Positions 26,449 to 36,751 of a DNA stretch of 64,000 bases are shown here, one piece after another (the stretch's first letter is position 1; each line of letters starts with the position of its first letter). Made by a program: the position numbers and the translations under genes. The notes below the pieces were generated by a model. The model did not search any database. It was given only the letters and a program-made list of their open reading frames with translations, and was not told the DNA's origin. Source of the DNA: JAFAGX01 sp963759875 (GTDB lineage: Bacteria; Acidobacteriota; Terriglobia; Terriglobales; Acidobacteriaceae); the NCBI GenBank assembly GCA_963759875.1, contig CAVXBB010000002.1:310001-374000 (forward strand), in the 5' to 3' direction.

Positions 26449-29400
26449 CTAAAACCCAAGTCGAAGACTGAATTGAATCGCCCGAGGAGGGTTCGCCTGC
26501 GAGGTCACGATACCGAACGTCGGAGTACCGGCGAAGTTATTGGGTGCTCCGAACCTCGGATGATTGAATGCATTGAAGAACTCCGTTGTAAAGTCCAAGT
26601 ACACTGATTCCGTGATCCCGGTGCGCTTTCCGATCGAGATGTCCCAGTTCTCCATGCTATCCATGCGGATATCGGGATCGAGTCGCGGAGAATTGCCAAA
26701 TCTCACTTCATCGGGAGGCACCGGCGTGAAACACGCCGTGTTGAACCAGCCATTTGTCGCTCTGGATTCACGCGAGCCCGGTACGCTTTTGTTGCATCCC
26801 GCCACAACATCCGGCCGCATGTAGAGGCCACCGGACCCGAAGTATCCTCCACCACCACCCATTTGGCTGAGAGCCGACCCTGCAAAGAATTGGGCTGCGC
26901 CAAAAGGGACGCCGCTGCGTAACGTGGTAATTCCGTTGACCCGCCATCCCGACACAATCCCGTCAAGGACTCCATGAATGTCACCCAGGAAATGCTTGCC
27001 GCGGCCGAAAGGCAGATCAATACCGTAACCAATAGCCAGATTTTGTGGAATATCGTATTGGCTCAGCGAGTACTCGCTTTTCAGATTGTTGTTATCCTGA
27101 ACCTGTCCTCCAAAGACGAAGTTTTCGTCTAAGAAAGAGGTCACGCTGTCTGTATCCGACTTCAGTTGCGACCAGGTATAGGCAACGCTCAGGATTCCTT
27201 TCCCACCAAACCGCTTCACAAAGGACGTTTGCAGTGATCGGTAGTTTGATTTGCCCTCGTGAGGATCCAGGGCAAGAGCCCGTTCAAATTGCGGATAAGG
27301 CCTAAGCAACTGCCCAGCAGGTACGGTAGGTTGCGAGAGAGGTGACCCCGGAGTTGTAATCATGCCAAAAAACGGGTTTGGGACTTGGGCCAGCAAGGCA
27401 GCCGATCCCATGGAAAAATATTGATCGGCGAGCTGATTGAGCCCAATATTCGAAACCGTCGCGAACCCCTGCAGAAGCAGGTGCGTGCCCTTCGATCCGG
27501 CGTACGCGACGCTTAGCGATGCGTCCTTTCCGATCTGCCGTTCAACCGCCGCGTTCCACTGCTGGACATAGGGAGTTGGATTGCCGGGTACGCGCATAAC
27601 AAAGTAGCCTTGGCCATAGAAGAAGCTCGCTGGAGCATTACGCCGCAAAGGCTGACTCAGGCCAAAAGGAAATGGGTTATCCGTAGTGGCCACTATGGAG
27701 TTTGAGCTACCGGTCTGTACTTGGAAGGTATTGGTGACGGATGTGGGTGCTAGATTGATCGGTGAGAGGTCCGGGCCATCTTGACTCAGGGTTTGGGGCG
27801 GATAAGAAACTCCGTAAGCCGCGCGTGCGACGGTCCGGCCGGTCAAGCGGTAGGCTATGCCAATTCGCGGAGAAAACAATTTCCAGTGCAAATTGTCTTC
27901 TCTCTGCGAAGGCCATGCCGGCGTATCGACGAGAGCTACATTTCCAAAGAGTTCCTGCTCCTTTCCTGTGACAGGGTTGAAAAATGAGCCCAGCGGGCTC
28001 GCCTGGTTTGGCCGAAATACAGTGTCATTGTTGTTCGCTTCCGAAAAAACGCTTGGCTGGTCCCAGCGAAGGCCCGCAGTGACTGTCAATTTTCTGGTGG
28101 CCTGAAAAGTGTCATCTACAAAAAAGCCATAGGCGGTGAAGTACGCTCTGGAGCCGCCAATAACCCCGGGCGCCACAGTGGTGCTGGAGGGAATTCCCAC
28201 CAATGCTGAAGCTAACGAGCTGCCACCGACGCTGGAAGACTGCGCAGTCGCATATTGGTTAAAGTCCAGCGTGAGGATTCCGTTCTCGGGATCGGAAATC
28301 CACTGCACGCGCCGCACCATGCCCCCAAACTTGAGTTGGTGGCGTCCCACAAGCTTGGTAAGAGTACCCGATAACGTGTATAGGTTCTGATGCCAATAGA
28401 GCGCCGAGCCAACGCCGTTGCTGCCCGTCAGAGACGAAACACCAGTGGCGTCGGTGAAACTCAAGGCTGGCAGGTTTGCTGGCGCCGGCAGTTCGCTCTC
28501 AAGCTTTCCCCAATTCGGTCCGAACTGTGACAAATCAACGTCCGTGCTATCGGGAAACTCGTGTTGGTATGCTCTAAGGTAGGACAGTCGTAGATCCATC
28601 ACTGTTGACGGGTTAAAGGCGTAAGTGTCACCCAAGATGGCCAGATGAGTATAGATCCCCGTGTGGCCCTGACCTTGCGTGTGCGTACCCCAGGCGTCGT
28701 AGGGGTCGCTGTCCGCCTTCCAGTATGCATACCGGGCAAATAAACTGTTGTTCTCAGAAAAATGGTGATCAACGCGCGCGTTGTATTGATTGTTGATGCC
28801 GCCTGTCGCCTGCTGCACGATGTAGTTGTTCACCAGGCCGGGTTGATTAGGCAAGGGGTAAGATTTCTTGAAAAGCGCCAGCGCACTTTGGTCGAGTCGA
28901 TTCGGACATATTTCGTTCAGCACTCCATTGCATTGAAATTGCGGGTTTCCAGGCTGGGTTTGGTCGTAGATCGCAGGCAGACCGGGTGCGGTAAAATCGC
29001 CCGCTAATTCAGCCTCTGTAGGAACTGTAGTTGTGACCAGGTTTCCGGTGTGCAGGACTTCACGCTCGAAGCCAAAAAAGAAAAATGTTATGTCCTTCCT
29101 TATGGGGCCACCGATTGTGCCACCAAACTGGTTTTGGTGCAGCGGTGGGCGACCAAGTCCGGCACGGTTCGAGAAGTAATCATCTGCATCCAGTGACGTG
29201 TTACGCAGATACTCATAAGCTGTGCCGTGAAAGCTGTTGGTTCCGGATTTGGTGGTGAAATTGACTACACCTCCCGCGTAGTTACCGTACTCAGCGGCGG
29301 CATTGTTGGTCACCACCCGAAACTCCTGCACTACGTCCTGTGACGGGATGAAGGCAGTAAGGTTACCAGCGGGCGCGTTCAAAGAAACACCGTCAAGATA

Positions 29401-30105
29401 GAATGAGCTCTGGTTTCCGAACCCTCCGCCGATGGAGTAGTTTCCAAAACCAATCGCATTCGTCTGTGCCCCATCCGCCTGGTTCCCGACAGCATTGCCA
29501 TAGGTCGCGCCTTGAGCAACTACCCCAGGAACCAGCGTCAGCATGTTGTTCACATTTCTCCCGCTCAAAGGTATGCTCTCGACTTCTCTCTGACTTATTG
29601 TCGTCCCTAGAGAAACGTCGTCCGTCTGCAACGGCGGCGCTTCAGTGGTCACGACGACACGCTCCGTCACCATGCCTACCTGTAGCGTGGCATCTACGCG
29701 GGTAGTAACGTCGACTTGCACCTCAACGCTATCCTGAACGAACGCCTTGAATCCCGACATTTGAACGTCAAGGCGATACAGCCCGGCGATGAGGTTAGGA
29801 AATGTATATATTCCACCGCCGCCAGTCACCATGGTGCGAGTCTCGTTGGTGCCCGGGTTGGTAAGCGTTACCGTGGCTCCCGACACCGTGGCCCCGCTGA
29901 CATCAGTAACAGCTCCGATGACGGTCCCAAACCGGACCTGGGCACTCACCAGCGTCGACAATGTGGCCGCGGTTGCCAAAACAAAGAACATCGCCAACCG
30001 CGGCGAAAGACGTCCCTTCGTCCTCGATCCGTTGCCATCTTTACGGAGCGCTGACCTTGCTTGATTCAATGATACGCAGGCGAGGATGTTGTGCGTGTCA
30101 GACAT
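26449..30105 (-). CDS. TonB-dependent outer-membrane receptor with carboxypeptidase-regulatory-like N-terminus (Oar-like)
   Basis: About 1218 residues. Order: signal peptide, carboxypeptidase-regulatory-like domain (about 55-135; TVIGAVTDVSGATVSGATVT), plug (about 145-260; TISQREVESIPLSGRNVNNM, GGGFGNQSSFYLDGVSLN), then a long beta-barrel ending in the aromatic IQFSLRLGF typical of outer-membrane insertion. This receptor class is greatly expanded in Acidobacteria and is thought to take up large carbohydrate or peptide substrates using TonB energy. The ATG at 30105 has AAGGGGAAG upstream and is preferred to the TTG at 30123. It overlaps the end of the small upstream gene by 8 bp and precedes the GDSL esterase, suggesting a small uptake-and-hydrolysis unit. 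Confidence 0.93.
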   Translation of the reverse strand: MSDTHNILACVSLNQARSALRKDGNGSRTKGRLSPRLAMFFVLATAATLSTLVSAQVRFGTVIGAVTDVSGATVSGATVTLTNPGTNETRTMVTGGGGIYTFPNLIAGLYRLDVQMSGFKAFVQDSVEVQVDVTTRVDATLQVGMVTERVVVTTEAPPLQTDDVSLGTTISQREVESIPLSGRNVNNMLTLVPGVVAQGATYGNAVGNQADGAQTNAIGFGNYSIGGGFGNQSSFYLDGVSLNAPAGNLTAFIPSQDVVQEFRVVTNNAAAEYGNYAGGVVNFTTKSGTNSFHGTAYEYLRNTSLDADDYFSNRAGLGRPPLHQNQFGGTIGGPIRKDITFFFFGFEREVLHTGNLVTTTVPTEAELAGDFTAPGLPAIYDQTQPGNPQFQCNGVLNEICPNRLDQSALALFKKSYPLPNQPGLVNNYIVQQATGGINNQYNARVDHHFSENNSLFARYAYWKADSDPYDAWGTHTQGQGHTGIYTHLAILGDTYAFNPSTVMDLRLSYLRAYQHEFPDSTDVDLSQFGPNWGKLESELPAPANLPALSFTDATGVSSLTGSNGVGSALYWHQNLYTLSGTLTKLVGRHQLKFGGMVRRVQWISDPENGILTLDFNQYATAQSSSVGGSSLASALVGIPSSTTVAPGVIGGSRAYFTAYGFFVDDTFQATRKLTVTAGLRWDQPSVFSEANNNDTVFRPNQASPLGSFFNPVTGKEQELFGNVALVDTPAWPSQREDNLHWKLFSPRIGIAYRLTGRTVARAAYGVSYPPQTLSQDGPDLSPINLAPTSVTNTFQVQTGSSNSIVATTDNPFPFGLSQPLRRNAPASFFYGQGYFVMRVPGNPTPYVQQWNAAVERQIGKDASLSVAYAGSKGTHLLLQGFATVSNIGLNQLADQYFSMGSAALLAQVPNPFFGMITTPGSPLSQPTVPAGQLLRPYPQFERALALDPHEGKSNYRSLQTSFVKRFGGKGILSVAYTWSQLKSDTDSVTSFLDENFVFGGQVQDNNNLKSEYSLSQYDIPQNLAIGYGIDLPFGRGKHFLGDIHGVLDGIVSGWRVNGITTLRSGVPFGAAQFFAGSALSQMGGGGGYFGSGGLYMRPDVVAGCNKSVPGSRESRATNGWFNTACFTPVPPDEVRFGNSPRLDPDIRMDSMENWDISIGKRTGITESVYLDFTTEFFNAFNHPRFGAPNNFAGTPTFGIVTSQANPPRAIQFSLRLGF

Positions 30106-30475
30106 CTTCCCCTTGTCCAGCAAGGATGTTTGCCGAATCTAATTGCCTGTTCGCGAGATTTTGGCTGCCCGCCTCAGAGGTGTTGCGTCCCTTAGCGGGA
30201 AATTGCTCTTCGGTTCTGGGGACGTGTCTGCGATCTTTGGTGTTCAACCTGAGACAATTCTCCAATGCTCGGAGAGCATATAGGGCATTCTCGATAGCCT
30301 CGGTTTCGTCGTCGCAATTCGGAGAAGTCACAAACAGCTCCCGGGATCGAAAGACGAGTGCGCTCCGGGCTTCTTCGATGCGCGAGCGTATCTTGCTTCT
30401 GTCGGTCTCGAACAGCGCAGCTTTGTATAATCCGCGCCAGCTTCGGAGGACTTCCGCGGACTGATCCCCGCCCAT
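30098..30475 (-). CDS. Small conserved acidobacterial protein coupled to the TonB receptor
   Basis: About 125 residues, largely helical. WRGLYKAALFETDRSKIRSR, EEARSALVFRSRELF and ENALYALRALENCLR define the family; no function is known to me. A second, damaged member occurs at 46951-47220. The ATG at 30475 follows a strong GGAGGTG ribosome-binding site. The C-terminus overlaps the TonB receptor start by 8 bp, so the two may be translationally coupled. No signal peptide or membrane segment is visible, which points to a cytoplasmic role. Confidence 0.8.
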   Translation of the reverse strand: MGGDQSAEVLRSWRGLYKAALFETDRSKIRSRIEEARSALVFRSRELFVTSPNCDDETEAIENALYALRALENCLRLNTKDRRHVPRTEEQFPAKGRNTSEAGSQNLANRQLDSANILAGQGEDV

Positions 30476-31258
30476 CACTCACCTCCGAAATTGTTCCCTT
30501 GGTGTAGGGGCAGCCAATTCCCCATTTTACGTTGCCAGAAGGAGTTAAGAGCGTGCAGTGATCCGAGTCACACCACCAAGTAAGGAGCGATTCGCCTCGA
30601 CGCAGATACCGCCACTTCAGCATCGGATTTCTAATCCGTTCTGACCCAAATGCAGCAGAACGCACGAGGACGCAGCGCCACGCAAATCTTCAATCCTCAT
30701 CAGGGTTTCCTGAGCGTCACCTGCACCCCGACGCACAAGAATGCACCCAAGTACTCGCCCAAGTGCCACCAGAACTGCCACCGAAACTCGGCCCGGAGCG
30801 GGTGGTTGCGCCAAGAGGCCTCCGGGGAACTGTACCACTTGGAGCCTCTAGCAAGTGCCTAGTATCGTCCCGCTATTAACTGTCAGCCTATGTGAGTACC
30901 CAGATTTTCCACGCAGCGTGCAAAATCGCTAGGGAGAGAAATCGGCTTCTGACGATTACAATAATGACGCACGGTAAAATTCGAAGTCCCGACCTTCTGG
31001 TTCTAGCCTAATTCTGCACTACACGCCAAGCAAACCAGAACAACTAAGTGCAGCGAAACATTCGAAAAAGTCTCCGGCGATTTTCCCCGTTTTGCTTGGT
31101 TCTAGCTCACGTCCACGGACAGAAGACGGACAACGGAGTGGGGCCTCAACGAAGCTCATGCGTTCCTCCAGTTCTTCCTGCCATCGCCGGAACTGAAGAT
31201 GTCAAACATACGTTCGTGCCTCGTTTAGGAGCCTTCGTGTTGGTGCGATCTAGCCCGC
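30476..31258. other. Gene-free stretch upstream of the small protein/TonB receptor unit
   Basis: Apart from the GGAGGTG ribosome-binding site at 30481-30487, no gene or repeat is recognisable. Short frames on both strands around 30617-30860 show no domain and no convincing start. Confidence 0.4.
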
Positions 31259-31465
31259 TCACCGTTTATCGCCGGTGCGTTTGCCGGAGCGGTAGTGCTG
31301 CGGCGGCTCGTGGCTATCGAGCACCCAAACGCCGCCTTTACTTCGTGCTGGTATGTTCGTGCGGCCACACCGAGAACAATTGCCCAATTCGAGCCGGTTG
31401 TTGGCGTGGTCGTCCTGTATCCGCCGCAGTTGTTCGGCGTCCAATTCGCCGTTGCAACGTCGCAT
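31259..31465 (-). CDS. Possible small zinc-ribbon-like protein
   Basis: A 68-residue frame with protein-like composition: CNGELDAEQLRRIQDDHANN, LELGNCSRCGRTNIPARSKG, VWVLDSHEPPQHYRSG. The NCSRCG pair could be half of a metal site, and the charged helix before it looks real. The only ribosome-binding candidate is GAGAGG about 12 bases upstream, so expression is uncertain. The overlapping plus-strand frame is less protein-like. Confidence 0.35.
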   Translation of the reverse strand: MRRCNGELDAEQLRRIQDDHANNRLELGNCSRCGRTNIPARSKGGVWVLDSHEPPQHYRSGKRTGDKR

Positions 31466-31953
31466 AGGAAGATTCTACCTCTCCCCGTCGGCTTTCACTT
31501 GTATCTTGGGTTGTATCCTAACGTCTCGAATTTCGAGCAGAATGAGGCACACATAAGGTGGGGGTTGGCAGCCATAAGACATTGAAAATACACGCTTGCA
31601 GACTGAGAAACGATTTGTCGATTGCTCTGGCCGATCATTATGGAATATGGCCGGCTTTCAGGTCGTTTCATCTTACGGACGCGGCATGCGCGAGTCAACG
31701 AATGGCGAATGGCGGCCCTGGCAGGAGCATGTCGAACGCGGAAAACTTGCTCCATGACCGGTTAACCGTGGAGGGGCGAGATTACTCCCGGTTGGTCGGC
31801 AAACCTTACCTAATCGCGTTATGTCAGAGTTGCCCGTCAAACGCCCAGAATCGGTGGCAAGCGTCACTGGGGCTTCCGAAATCCCCACAAAGCGTGTGAG
31901 ACGCTGCGATGAGATTCAAAACGAATCGTCGCAACAAGGATTGAGCGTCGGAA
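31466..31953. other. Intergenic stretch containing one copy of the palindromic repeat family
   Basis: No gene is recognisable. The repeat copy lies at about 31792-31838 and is listed separately. Confidence 0.4.
31792..31838. repeat. Intergenic palindromic repeat, copy a
   Basis: Core GTCGGCAAACCTTACCTAA followed by GAGTTGCCCGTCA; matches the family best preserved at 47539 and 56322 but is more diverged in the middle. Confidence 0.65.
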
Positions 31954-34839
31954 TTACTGCAGCTTCGCGTACTCCGCTTTGGCTTGCTTCACGATGGGGA
32001 TGTCCGGGTCGGCATCTTTCCAGAGCGTAAGGAAATCCTGATAGGCGGCGAGGGCACGGACGCGGGCAGCGTCAGCATCCGCTCCCTGCGAGGTTCTCGA
32101 TTGCAAGGCGGTGGCGCGAGCCACTCCCAGATGCGCCAACGCTCCCGTCCAGCAGTTCCAAACAATGCCGCTGTGGTCGATGATCTTCTGAAACTCGGCG
32201 GCGGCAGCACTGCCTTGTCCGGCTGCCAGATATGCCTCGCCGCGAATGTAGGTGTGATACAGACAGGAGATATTGATGACGAACGGTATTTGCCCCAACT
32301 CGATCGCGGAGGCGGCTTGCAGGGCATTCAGGGCAGCAGTCGGACTCCTTCTGTCCAGCGCCAATCGCGCCTGAATCGCTGGCAGCCAGAGCGACTGCAT
32401 CTGGGTGTCCAGAGGAAAGCGTTTCCCTAAGTGTTGTGCTAAGGATTCGGCTCGCGCCGTATCGCCCGCCATAGCAAATGCAAGCGCGGTTTCATTCTGG
32501 ACGCCCTGACTTGTCGGAGCCAGCTTCAAAGCCTCTGTCGCTGACTGCCGGGCTTCTGCGGAGTTGCCGTAAGCGGCTTGTTCGAGAGCAGCGTTCGCCT
32601 GCCATATCGCCCCGGCTTCCTTGCTGTCAGCGCGGACGGCGGAGCCCACGGCCTGCTTGGTCAGTTCCCGCGCTTTGGACAGATGGCCACTATACGCCTC
32701 GGTGTCGGATGCGAGCGCAAGTCCCCAGTTCTCGTAATCGGGCTTGTCCGCAAACCACTGTTGCTGTTCCGCCATCTCTGCGGAGTCCTCCGCGAGAAAC
32801 GCGAGAGTATAGAGAAGCTTGTGCAGTCCCTCATCATCTAGTTTTCGCGCCTGCGCCTTGTGGATATTCTGCCTAGCTTCGTCGAAACGCTGCAAGGCTA
32901 GGGTAGAGACAGCGAGATTCTCGTAACCAACGCCATAATCTGGCGCAAGGCGCAACCCTTGGCGGGTCGCCTCCGCAGCCTTCTCGTACTGACCCTCTTC
33001 GGCGTAGATGATAGCCGAATTGCCGTACGCTCCGGCTTCTCGCGGATAGCTCTCGACCGCCTCCTGAAACGTCTGGGCCGCCTTATCGAGTTGCCCAGTG
33101 ACAGTGCTATAGTAGTCGGCGGTGATCCTCAGCTTCTCCCGTTCGCTAACACGTTTCCGCAACTGGAATGCCTTGGTGTAGTATTCGCTGGCTCGCTCTA
33201 GCTGGCCGACATTGAAGTAATCGCTGCCTAGTGCGTCGTAGCCCATGGCAAAATTTGGATCAAGCTCGATGGCACGTTGATGGTAAGACAAGGAGGTGGC
33301 GGAGTCTTTTTCGCGGTAGGCCTTCCGGCCAAAGCTGTACGCCTTTAGAGCTTCGAGCGAAGAGGTAGTGGCCTCGACCAGTGAGACATCAAACTTTTGC
33401 ACCGTAGCTAGCGACTCGCCCAGTTCGCCGCGCAGCTTGGACGCCGCCTCGCCCAGCGCGTCCAGCACTTTCTCCTTCGACGCCGCCGTTACCTGCTCCT
33501 GCGCCAGCGTGTCTCCGCTCTGGCAATTCACCGCCTTCAATGCCAGCACATATTCGCTGCCTAGACTGCCAATCGCTCCAGCAATGTACGCCTTGCTCCC
33601 CGCCCGCTGGCAAACCTCGCGAATAACATCGGGGGTGAGCTTGGTGTCAGGCGGGCGCGTCATCAGTTTCAATGTTGCCGTCACTTTGTTGTCGGAGAGC
33701 ACATTCAGAAACGGCGATTGCCCCAAAGAGACAGCGAGTGCCGTCTTCAGCGTGTCATCGAATACCGGATCGCCCGTGGCGTTAGCAAAATCGGCGAGAA
33801 CTATAGTGTCTTTGTCAGTGAGCTTGGGCGGGCGATGAAGAAAGAGATAACTGCCCAAGGCGATGAGTACGACCGTCAATGCGACGGGAATAGTCACTTT
33901 CCAGAGTGTTCGAAGGCGATGACGAGTTCCAGCATTTGCTGCTGGCATCCTTGCCGATTCCGTGTCCCTCTTTAGCCGTTGCAAGTCCGTGCGAATGTCA
34001 GACGCGTGCTGGTAGCGCAGATTACGATCCTTCTCCAGACACTTGTTGACGATTCGTTCCAAATCAGCAGGCACATCGCGGTTTAATTGTTGCAACGGAA
34101 CAGGTGTCCGGTTCAGGATCGCTTCGAAGAGCACCGCCGTGCTCTCTCCGTTGAAAGGCAACTTCCCACTCGCCATTTCATAGAGCACGGCTCCTAACGA
34201 GAACAGATCAGTCCGCGTATCCAACTCTTTCGCACGCGCCTGCTCCGGCGACATATAAGCAACGGTTCCCACCGCCGTGCCGGGACTGGTCAAGTGTTCT
34301 TCCAGCGTCACGGTCGATTCTGAGACTGTCGCGAGTTTTGCCATCCTGCTGAATGTGCCCTTCGCCAATCCAAAATCCAAAACTTTCGCGTGTCCTCGTT
34401 TCGTGACAAAAATGTTCGCGGGCTTGACATCGCGATGGACAATACCCGCAGCGTGGGCAGCATCTAGGGCATCGGCGATCTCGATTCCAAACAATAGAAT
34501 GGTCTCGATCTCCAAGGGTTTTCCGCCGATGCGGTGCTTGAGCGTCAGCCCTTCGAGATACTCCATCGCGATAAAAGATCGATCGCCATGCCTGCCGACT
34601 TCATAGATCGTGCAGATGTTCGGATGGTTGAGTGCGGACGCTGCACGCGCCTCTCGTCGGAATCTTTCGAGCGCCTGCGGGTCATGGGCAACATCTTCGG
34701 GCAGGAATTTAAGAGCGACAAAGCGTCCGAGTTCAGTGTCCTCAGCTTTGTACACGACACCCATGCCCCCGCCTCCGAGCTTCTCAATGACGCGGTAGTG
34801 CGAGATAGTCTGCCCAACGAGTTGGGAAGAAGTCGCCAT
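31954..34839 (-). CDS. Membrane Ser/Thr protein kinase with C-terminal TPR sensor region
   Basis: A 961-residue protein. The kinase domain spans about 15-285 with the Gly-rich loop GGGGMGVVY, VALK (Lys44), HRDVKPAN (135-142), DFGLAK (155) and MSPEQ (196-200). All catalytic residues are intact. A single membrane segment (about 314-335) leads to an outer region beginning with a TolB-N-like stretch (DTIVLADFANATGDPVFDDT). At least six tetratricopeptide repeats run to the C-terminus (SYHQRAIELDPNFAMGYDAL; AYGNSAIIYAEEGQYEKAAE). This layout is characteristic of Acidobacteria and suggests signal transduction by protein phosphorylation in response to protein-protein contacts. A relic of a second copy of its 3' end lies just upstream at 34905. 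Confidence 0.95.
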   Translation of the reverse strand: MATSSQLVGQTISHYRVIEKLGGGGMGVVYKAEDTELGRFVALKFLPEDVAHDPQALERFRREARAASALNHPNICTIYEVGRHGDRSFIAMEYLEGLTLKHRIGGKPLEIETILLFGIEIADALDAAHAAGIVHRDVKPANIFVTKRGHAKVLDFGLAKGTFSRMAKLATVSESTVTLEEHLTSPGTAVGTVAYMSPEQARAKELDTRTDLFSLGAVLYEMASGKLPFNGESTAVLFEAILNRTPVPLQQLNRDVPADLERIVNKCLEKDRNLRYQHASDIRTDLQRLKRDTESARMPAANAGTRHRLRTLWKVTIPVALTVVLIALGSYLFLHRPPKLTDKDTIVLADFANATGDPVFDDTLKTALAVSLGQSPFLNVLSDNKVTATLKLMTRPPDTKLTPDVIREVCQRAGSKAYIAGAIGSLGSEYVLALKAVNCQSGDTLAQEQVTAASKEKVLDALGEAASKLRGELGESLATVQKFDVSLVEATTSSLEALKAYSFGRKAYREKDSATSLSYHQRAIELDPNFAMGYDALGSDYFNVGQLERASEYYTKAFQLRKRVSEREKLRITADYYSTVTGQLDKAAQTFQEAVESYPREAGAYGNSAIIYAEEGQYEKAAEATRQGLRLAPDYGVGYENLAVSTLALQRFDEARQNIHKAQARKLDDEGLHKLLYTLAFLAEDSAEMAEQQQWFADKPDYENWGLALASDTEAYSGHLSKARELTKQAVGSAVRADSKEAGAIWQANAALEQAAYGNSAEARQSATEALKLAPTSQGVQNETALAFAMAGDTARAESLAQHLGKRFPLDTQMQSLWLPAIQARLALDRRSPTAALNALQAASAIELGQIPFVINISCLYHTYIRGEAYLAAGQGSAAAAEFQKIIDHSGIVWNCWTGALAHLGVARATALQSRTSQGADADAARVRALAAYQDFLTLWKDADPDIPIVKQAKAEYAKLQ

Positions 34840-34904
34840 TGGCGGGAATGTTAGGTCGGACGGCAGCGAAACGTCAATGGTGACGCGTAAATGAAGATAG
34901 GCGT

Positions 34905-34985
34905 CTATTGCAGCTTCGCGTACTCGGCTTTCGTTTGCTTCAGGATGGGGATGTCGGTGTCGGCATTCTTTCCAGAGGGTGAAAG
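34905..34985 (-). pseudogene. Relic of a second kinase-TPR gene's 3' end
   Basis: The minus strand reads DTDIPILKQTKAEYAKLQ then a stop, almost the same as the end of the 31954-34839 kinase (DPDIPIVKQAKAEYAKLQ). A one-base insertion near 34970 shifts the frame in the preceding TLWK motif. Only about 25 codons remain, indicating deletion of a tandem paralogue. Confidence 0.75.
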
Positions 34986-35138
34986 GAAAGCTCGGCCAAC
35001 CTAGCTACTGCGGCACCCTGCCCAGAACACGCCAGTGATCTCAGATTGAACGCTCTTGCGGCTGGAAAGTATTCTGAGCAATATTTGCCTCATCGGAGAC
35101 GAAAATGTTGGAGCAAATCTTCCCGGCAAACCAACGAG

Positions 35139-35555
35139 GTGTTTCAGGTGCTTTTTCTCTGGCTTCACGATTGGATTCCGCTCGGTGGATTGAACGATGT
35201 CGCTGCGGTACGCAGCCAAGACACAACGCCACGCCTTGTCGTTGTGACTCTTGTGCAACGTGCGCCGTTCTCCATCGGTCTATTGTTCAGCGTCTTGCAC
35301 CTTGGGCGACCGTACCCACATTGGCTACACATGTGGCTTTGGATCAGCTACAGCATCATCTTTGTAGGACAGCTTCGTGCTTGGTGGGTGCCCTACCTCC
35401 TTCACGCGGAACCCGAACGTGCCGCTCGTTATCGAATCATGTTCGGCAAAACCCACCGCTTCCTGCCGACTCGTAATGGGCTTGTCCCAAACACTGCGCA
35501 CATCATGCTTCATGTCGCGACCGCTGCCACGCTGTTTACCCTGCTCGTGAACTGA
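35139..35555 (+). CDS. Small integral membrane protein of unknown function
   Basis: About 138 residues with three to four hydrophobic segments: FQVLFLWLHDWIPLGGLNDV, APFSIGLLFSVLHL, HMWLWISYSIIFVGQLRAWW and NTAHIMLHVATAATLFTLLV. Conserved-looking polar motifs between them include MFGKTHRFLPTRNG. I do not recognise a family with known function. The ATG at 35046 is an alternative start, but the residues before 35139 look unlike the rest. It lies upstream of the decayed lactate permease. Confidence 0.6.
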   Translation: MFQVLFLWLHDWIPLGGLNDVAAVRSQDTTPRLVVVTLVQRAPFSIGLLFSVLHLGRPYPHWLHMWLWISYSIIFVGQLRAWWVPYLLHAEPERAARYRIMFGKTHRFLPTRNGLVPNTAHIMLHVATAATLFTLLVN

Positions 35556-35693
35556 TCCTGTTTGACACTGCACCACGCACCCTGAAGCGAAGCCATTGGG
35601 GAAATCCAATCGAATCAACCACTGGTCAGAAAGGGTTCCACAACGACTCTTGACTTTCAGAAACCGTAAAGTTGTGGTCTGGCCGCGGCTGGA

Positions 35694-36751
35694 TTGCTCG
35701 CGATGCTGATCTGGCACATGCCGCTCGTGCTTCTTTTGTGGAGCACTGCCTATGGGTTCATCTATGCGCTCTGGCCGGTTCTGTGGATTGTCTTCGGTGG
35801 CCTTTGGCTCTACAACCTCACGCAAGACACGGGCAAATTTGAGTTGCTTCGCCGCTGGATGGAAGAAAACGCCTCGGGAGACGCGTGCGTTCAGGCAATA
35901 CTGGTGGCTTTCTGCCTCGAGCGCTCCTCGAAGGCAGTGCGGGCTTCGGAGCTCCGGTCGCAGTAACCGCCTGTCTGCTGGTCGGTCTCGGCTTTGCACC
36001 ACGCCGAGCTGTCATTGTCGCGCTGATCGCCAACACCGTGCCTGTAGCTTTCGGCGGGTTGGGCATTCCCATCGTTGCGCTTGCTGGAGTCACGGGACTC
36101 GACCTGTCGCGGCTCTCTGCCATGGTGGGGAGACAGGTTCCCTTTCTCTCCTTTATCCTTCCAGCGTACCTCGTGTGGGTAGTCGCAGGGGGCAAGGGCT
36201 TGCGACGAACCTGGCCCGCAGCGCTTGTCGGCGGCACCTTTGCGCTCGCTCAATTCACAGTTTCGAACCTATGGGGGCCGTATGCAGCGGACGTCGTTGC
36301 TGCTTCGACCGCCATCGCTGCCTTGGCAGCTTTTCTTCGCTTCTGGTCCCCCAACTGGTGCCAACCAAGAAACATCAGGCGATGCGTCTCCGGTCTCACG
36401 TGCCGATTCGAGGCCTGCCAAACTCTCCTCTAAACAGGCTTTCGCGGCTTGGCTGCCGTGGATCATGTTGTGTCCGGGGTAATGATTTTGTGGTCCTACC
36501 TCAAGTTCTTGCCGAAGGGCCAGATCGCAATTCCAATCCCCAACCTGCACAACGGCATTCTCATTACGCTCTACCAAAAACCCTACTCAGCAATTTATAC
36601 CTTTCAACCTCTTGGGGCAGGGACTGCGGTCCTCGTCGCGACTGTGCTTACCGCTCTGTGCTTTGGAGTTCGTGCCCAGATCTTCCTGAAGTCAGGGTGG
36701 AAGACCGTCCATCCGTTGAGGCTTCCCGGCCTGACCGTCATGGTGCCATCG
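35694..36751 (+). pseudogene. L-lactate permease (LctP family), frameshifted and truncated
   Basis: Pieces in at least three frames make up a permease. They are MLAMLIWHMPLVLLLWSTAY with GFIYALWPVLWIVFGGLWLY near 35700-35900, then APVAVTACLLVGLGFAPRRA and NTVPVAFGGLGIPIVALAGV near 35950-36100. KQAFAAWLPWIMLCPG near 36435 and NGILITLYQKPYSAIYTFQP near 36555 complete the series. All are typical for the LctP transporter. The N-terminal segment and the C-terminal helices are missing. The gene is dead, so lactate uptake by this locus is lost. Confidence 0.85.

Noticed and set aside
31048..31467. 139-codon plus-strand frame
   Set aside because: Cys/Arg-rich translation without any family pattern; the minus-strand 68-residue frame is more protein-like.
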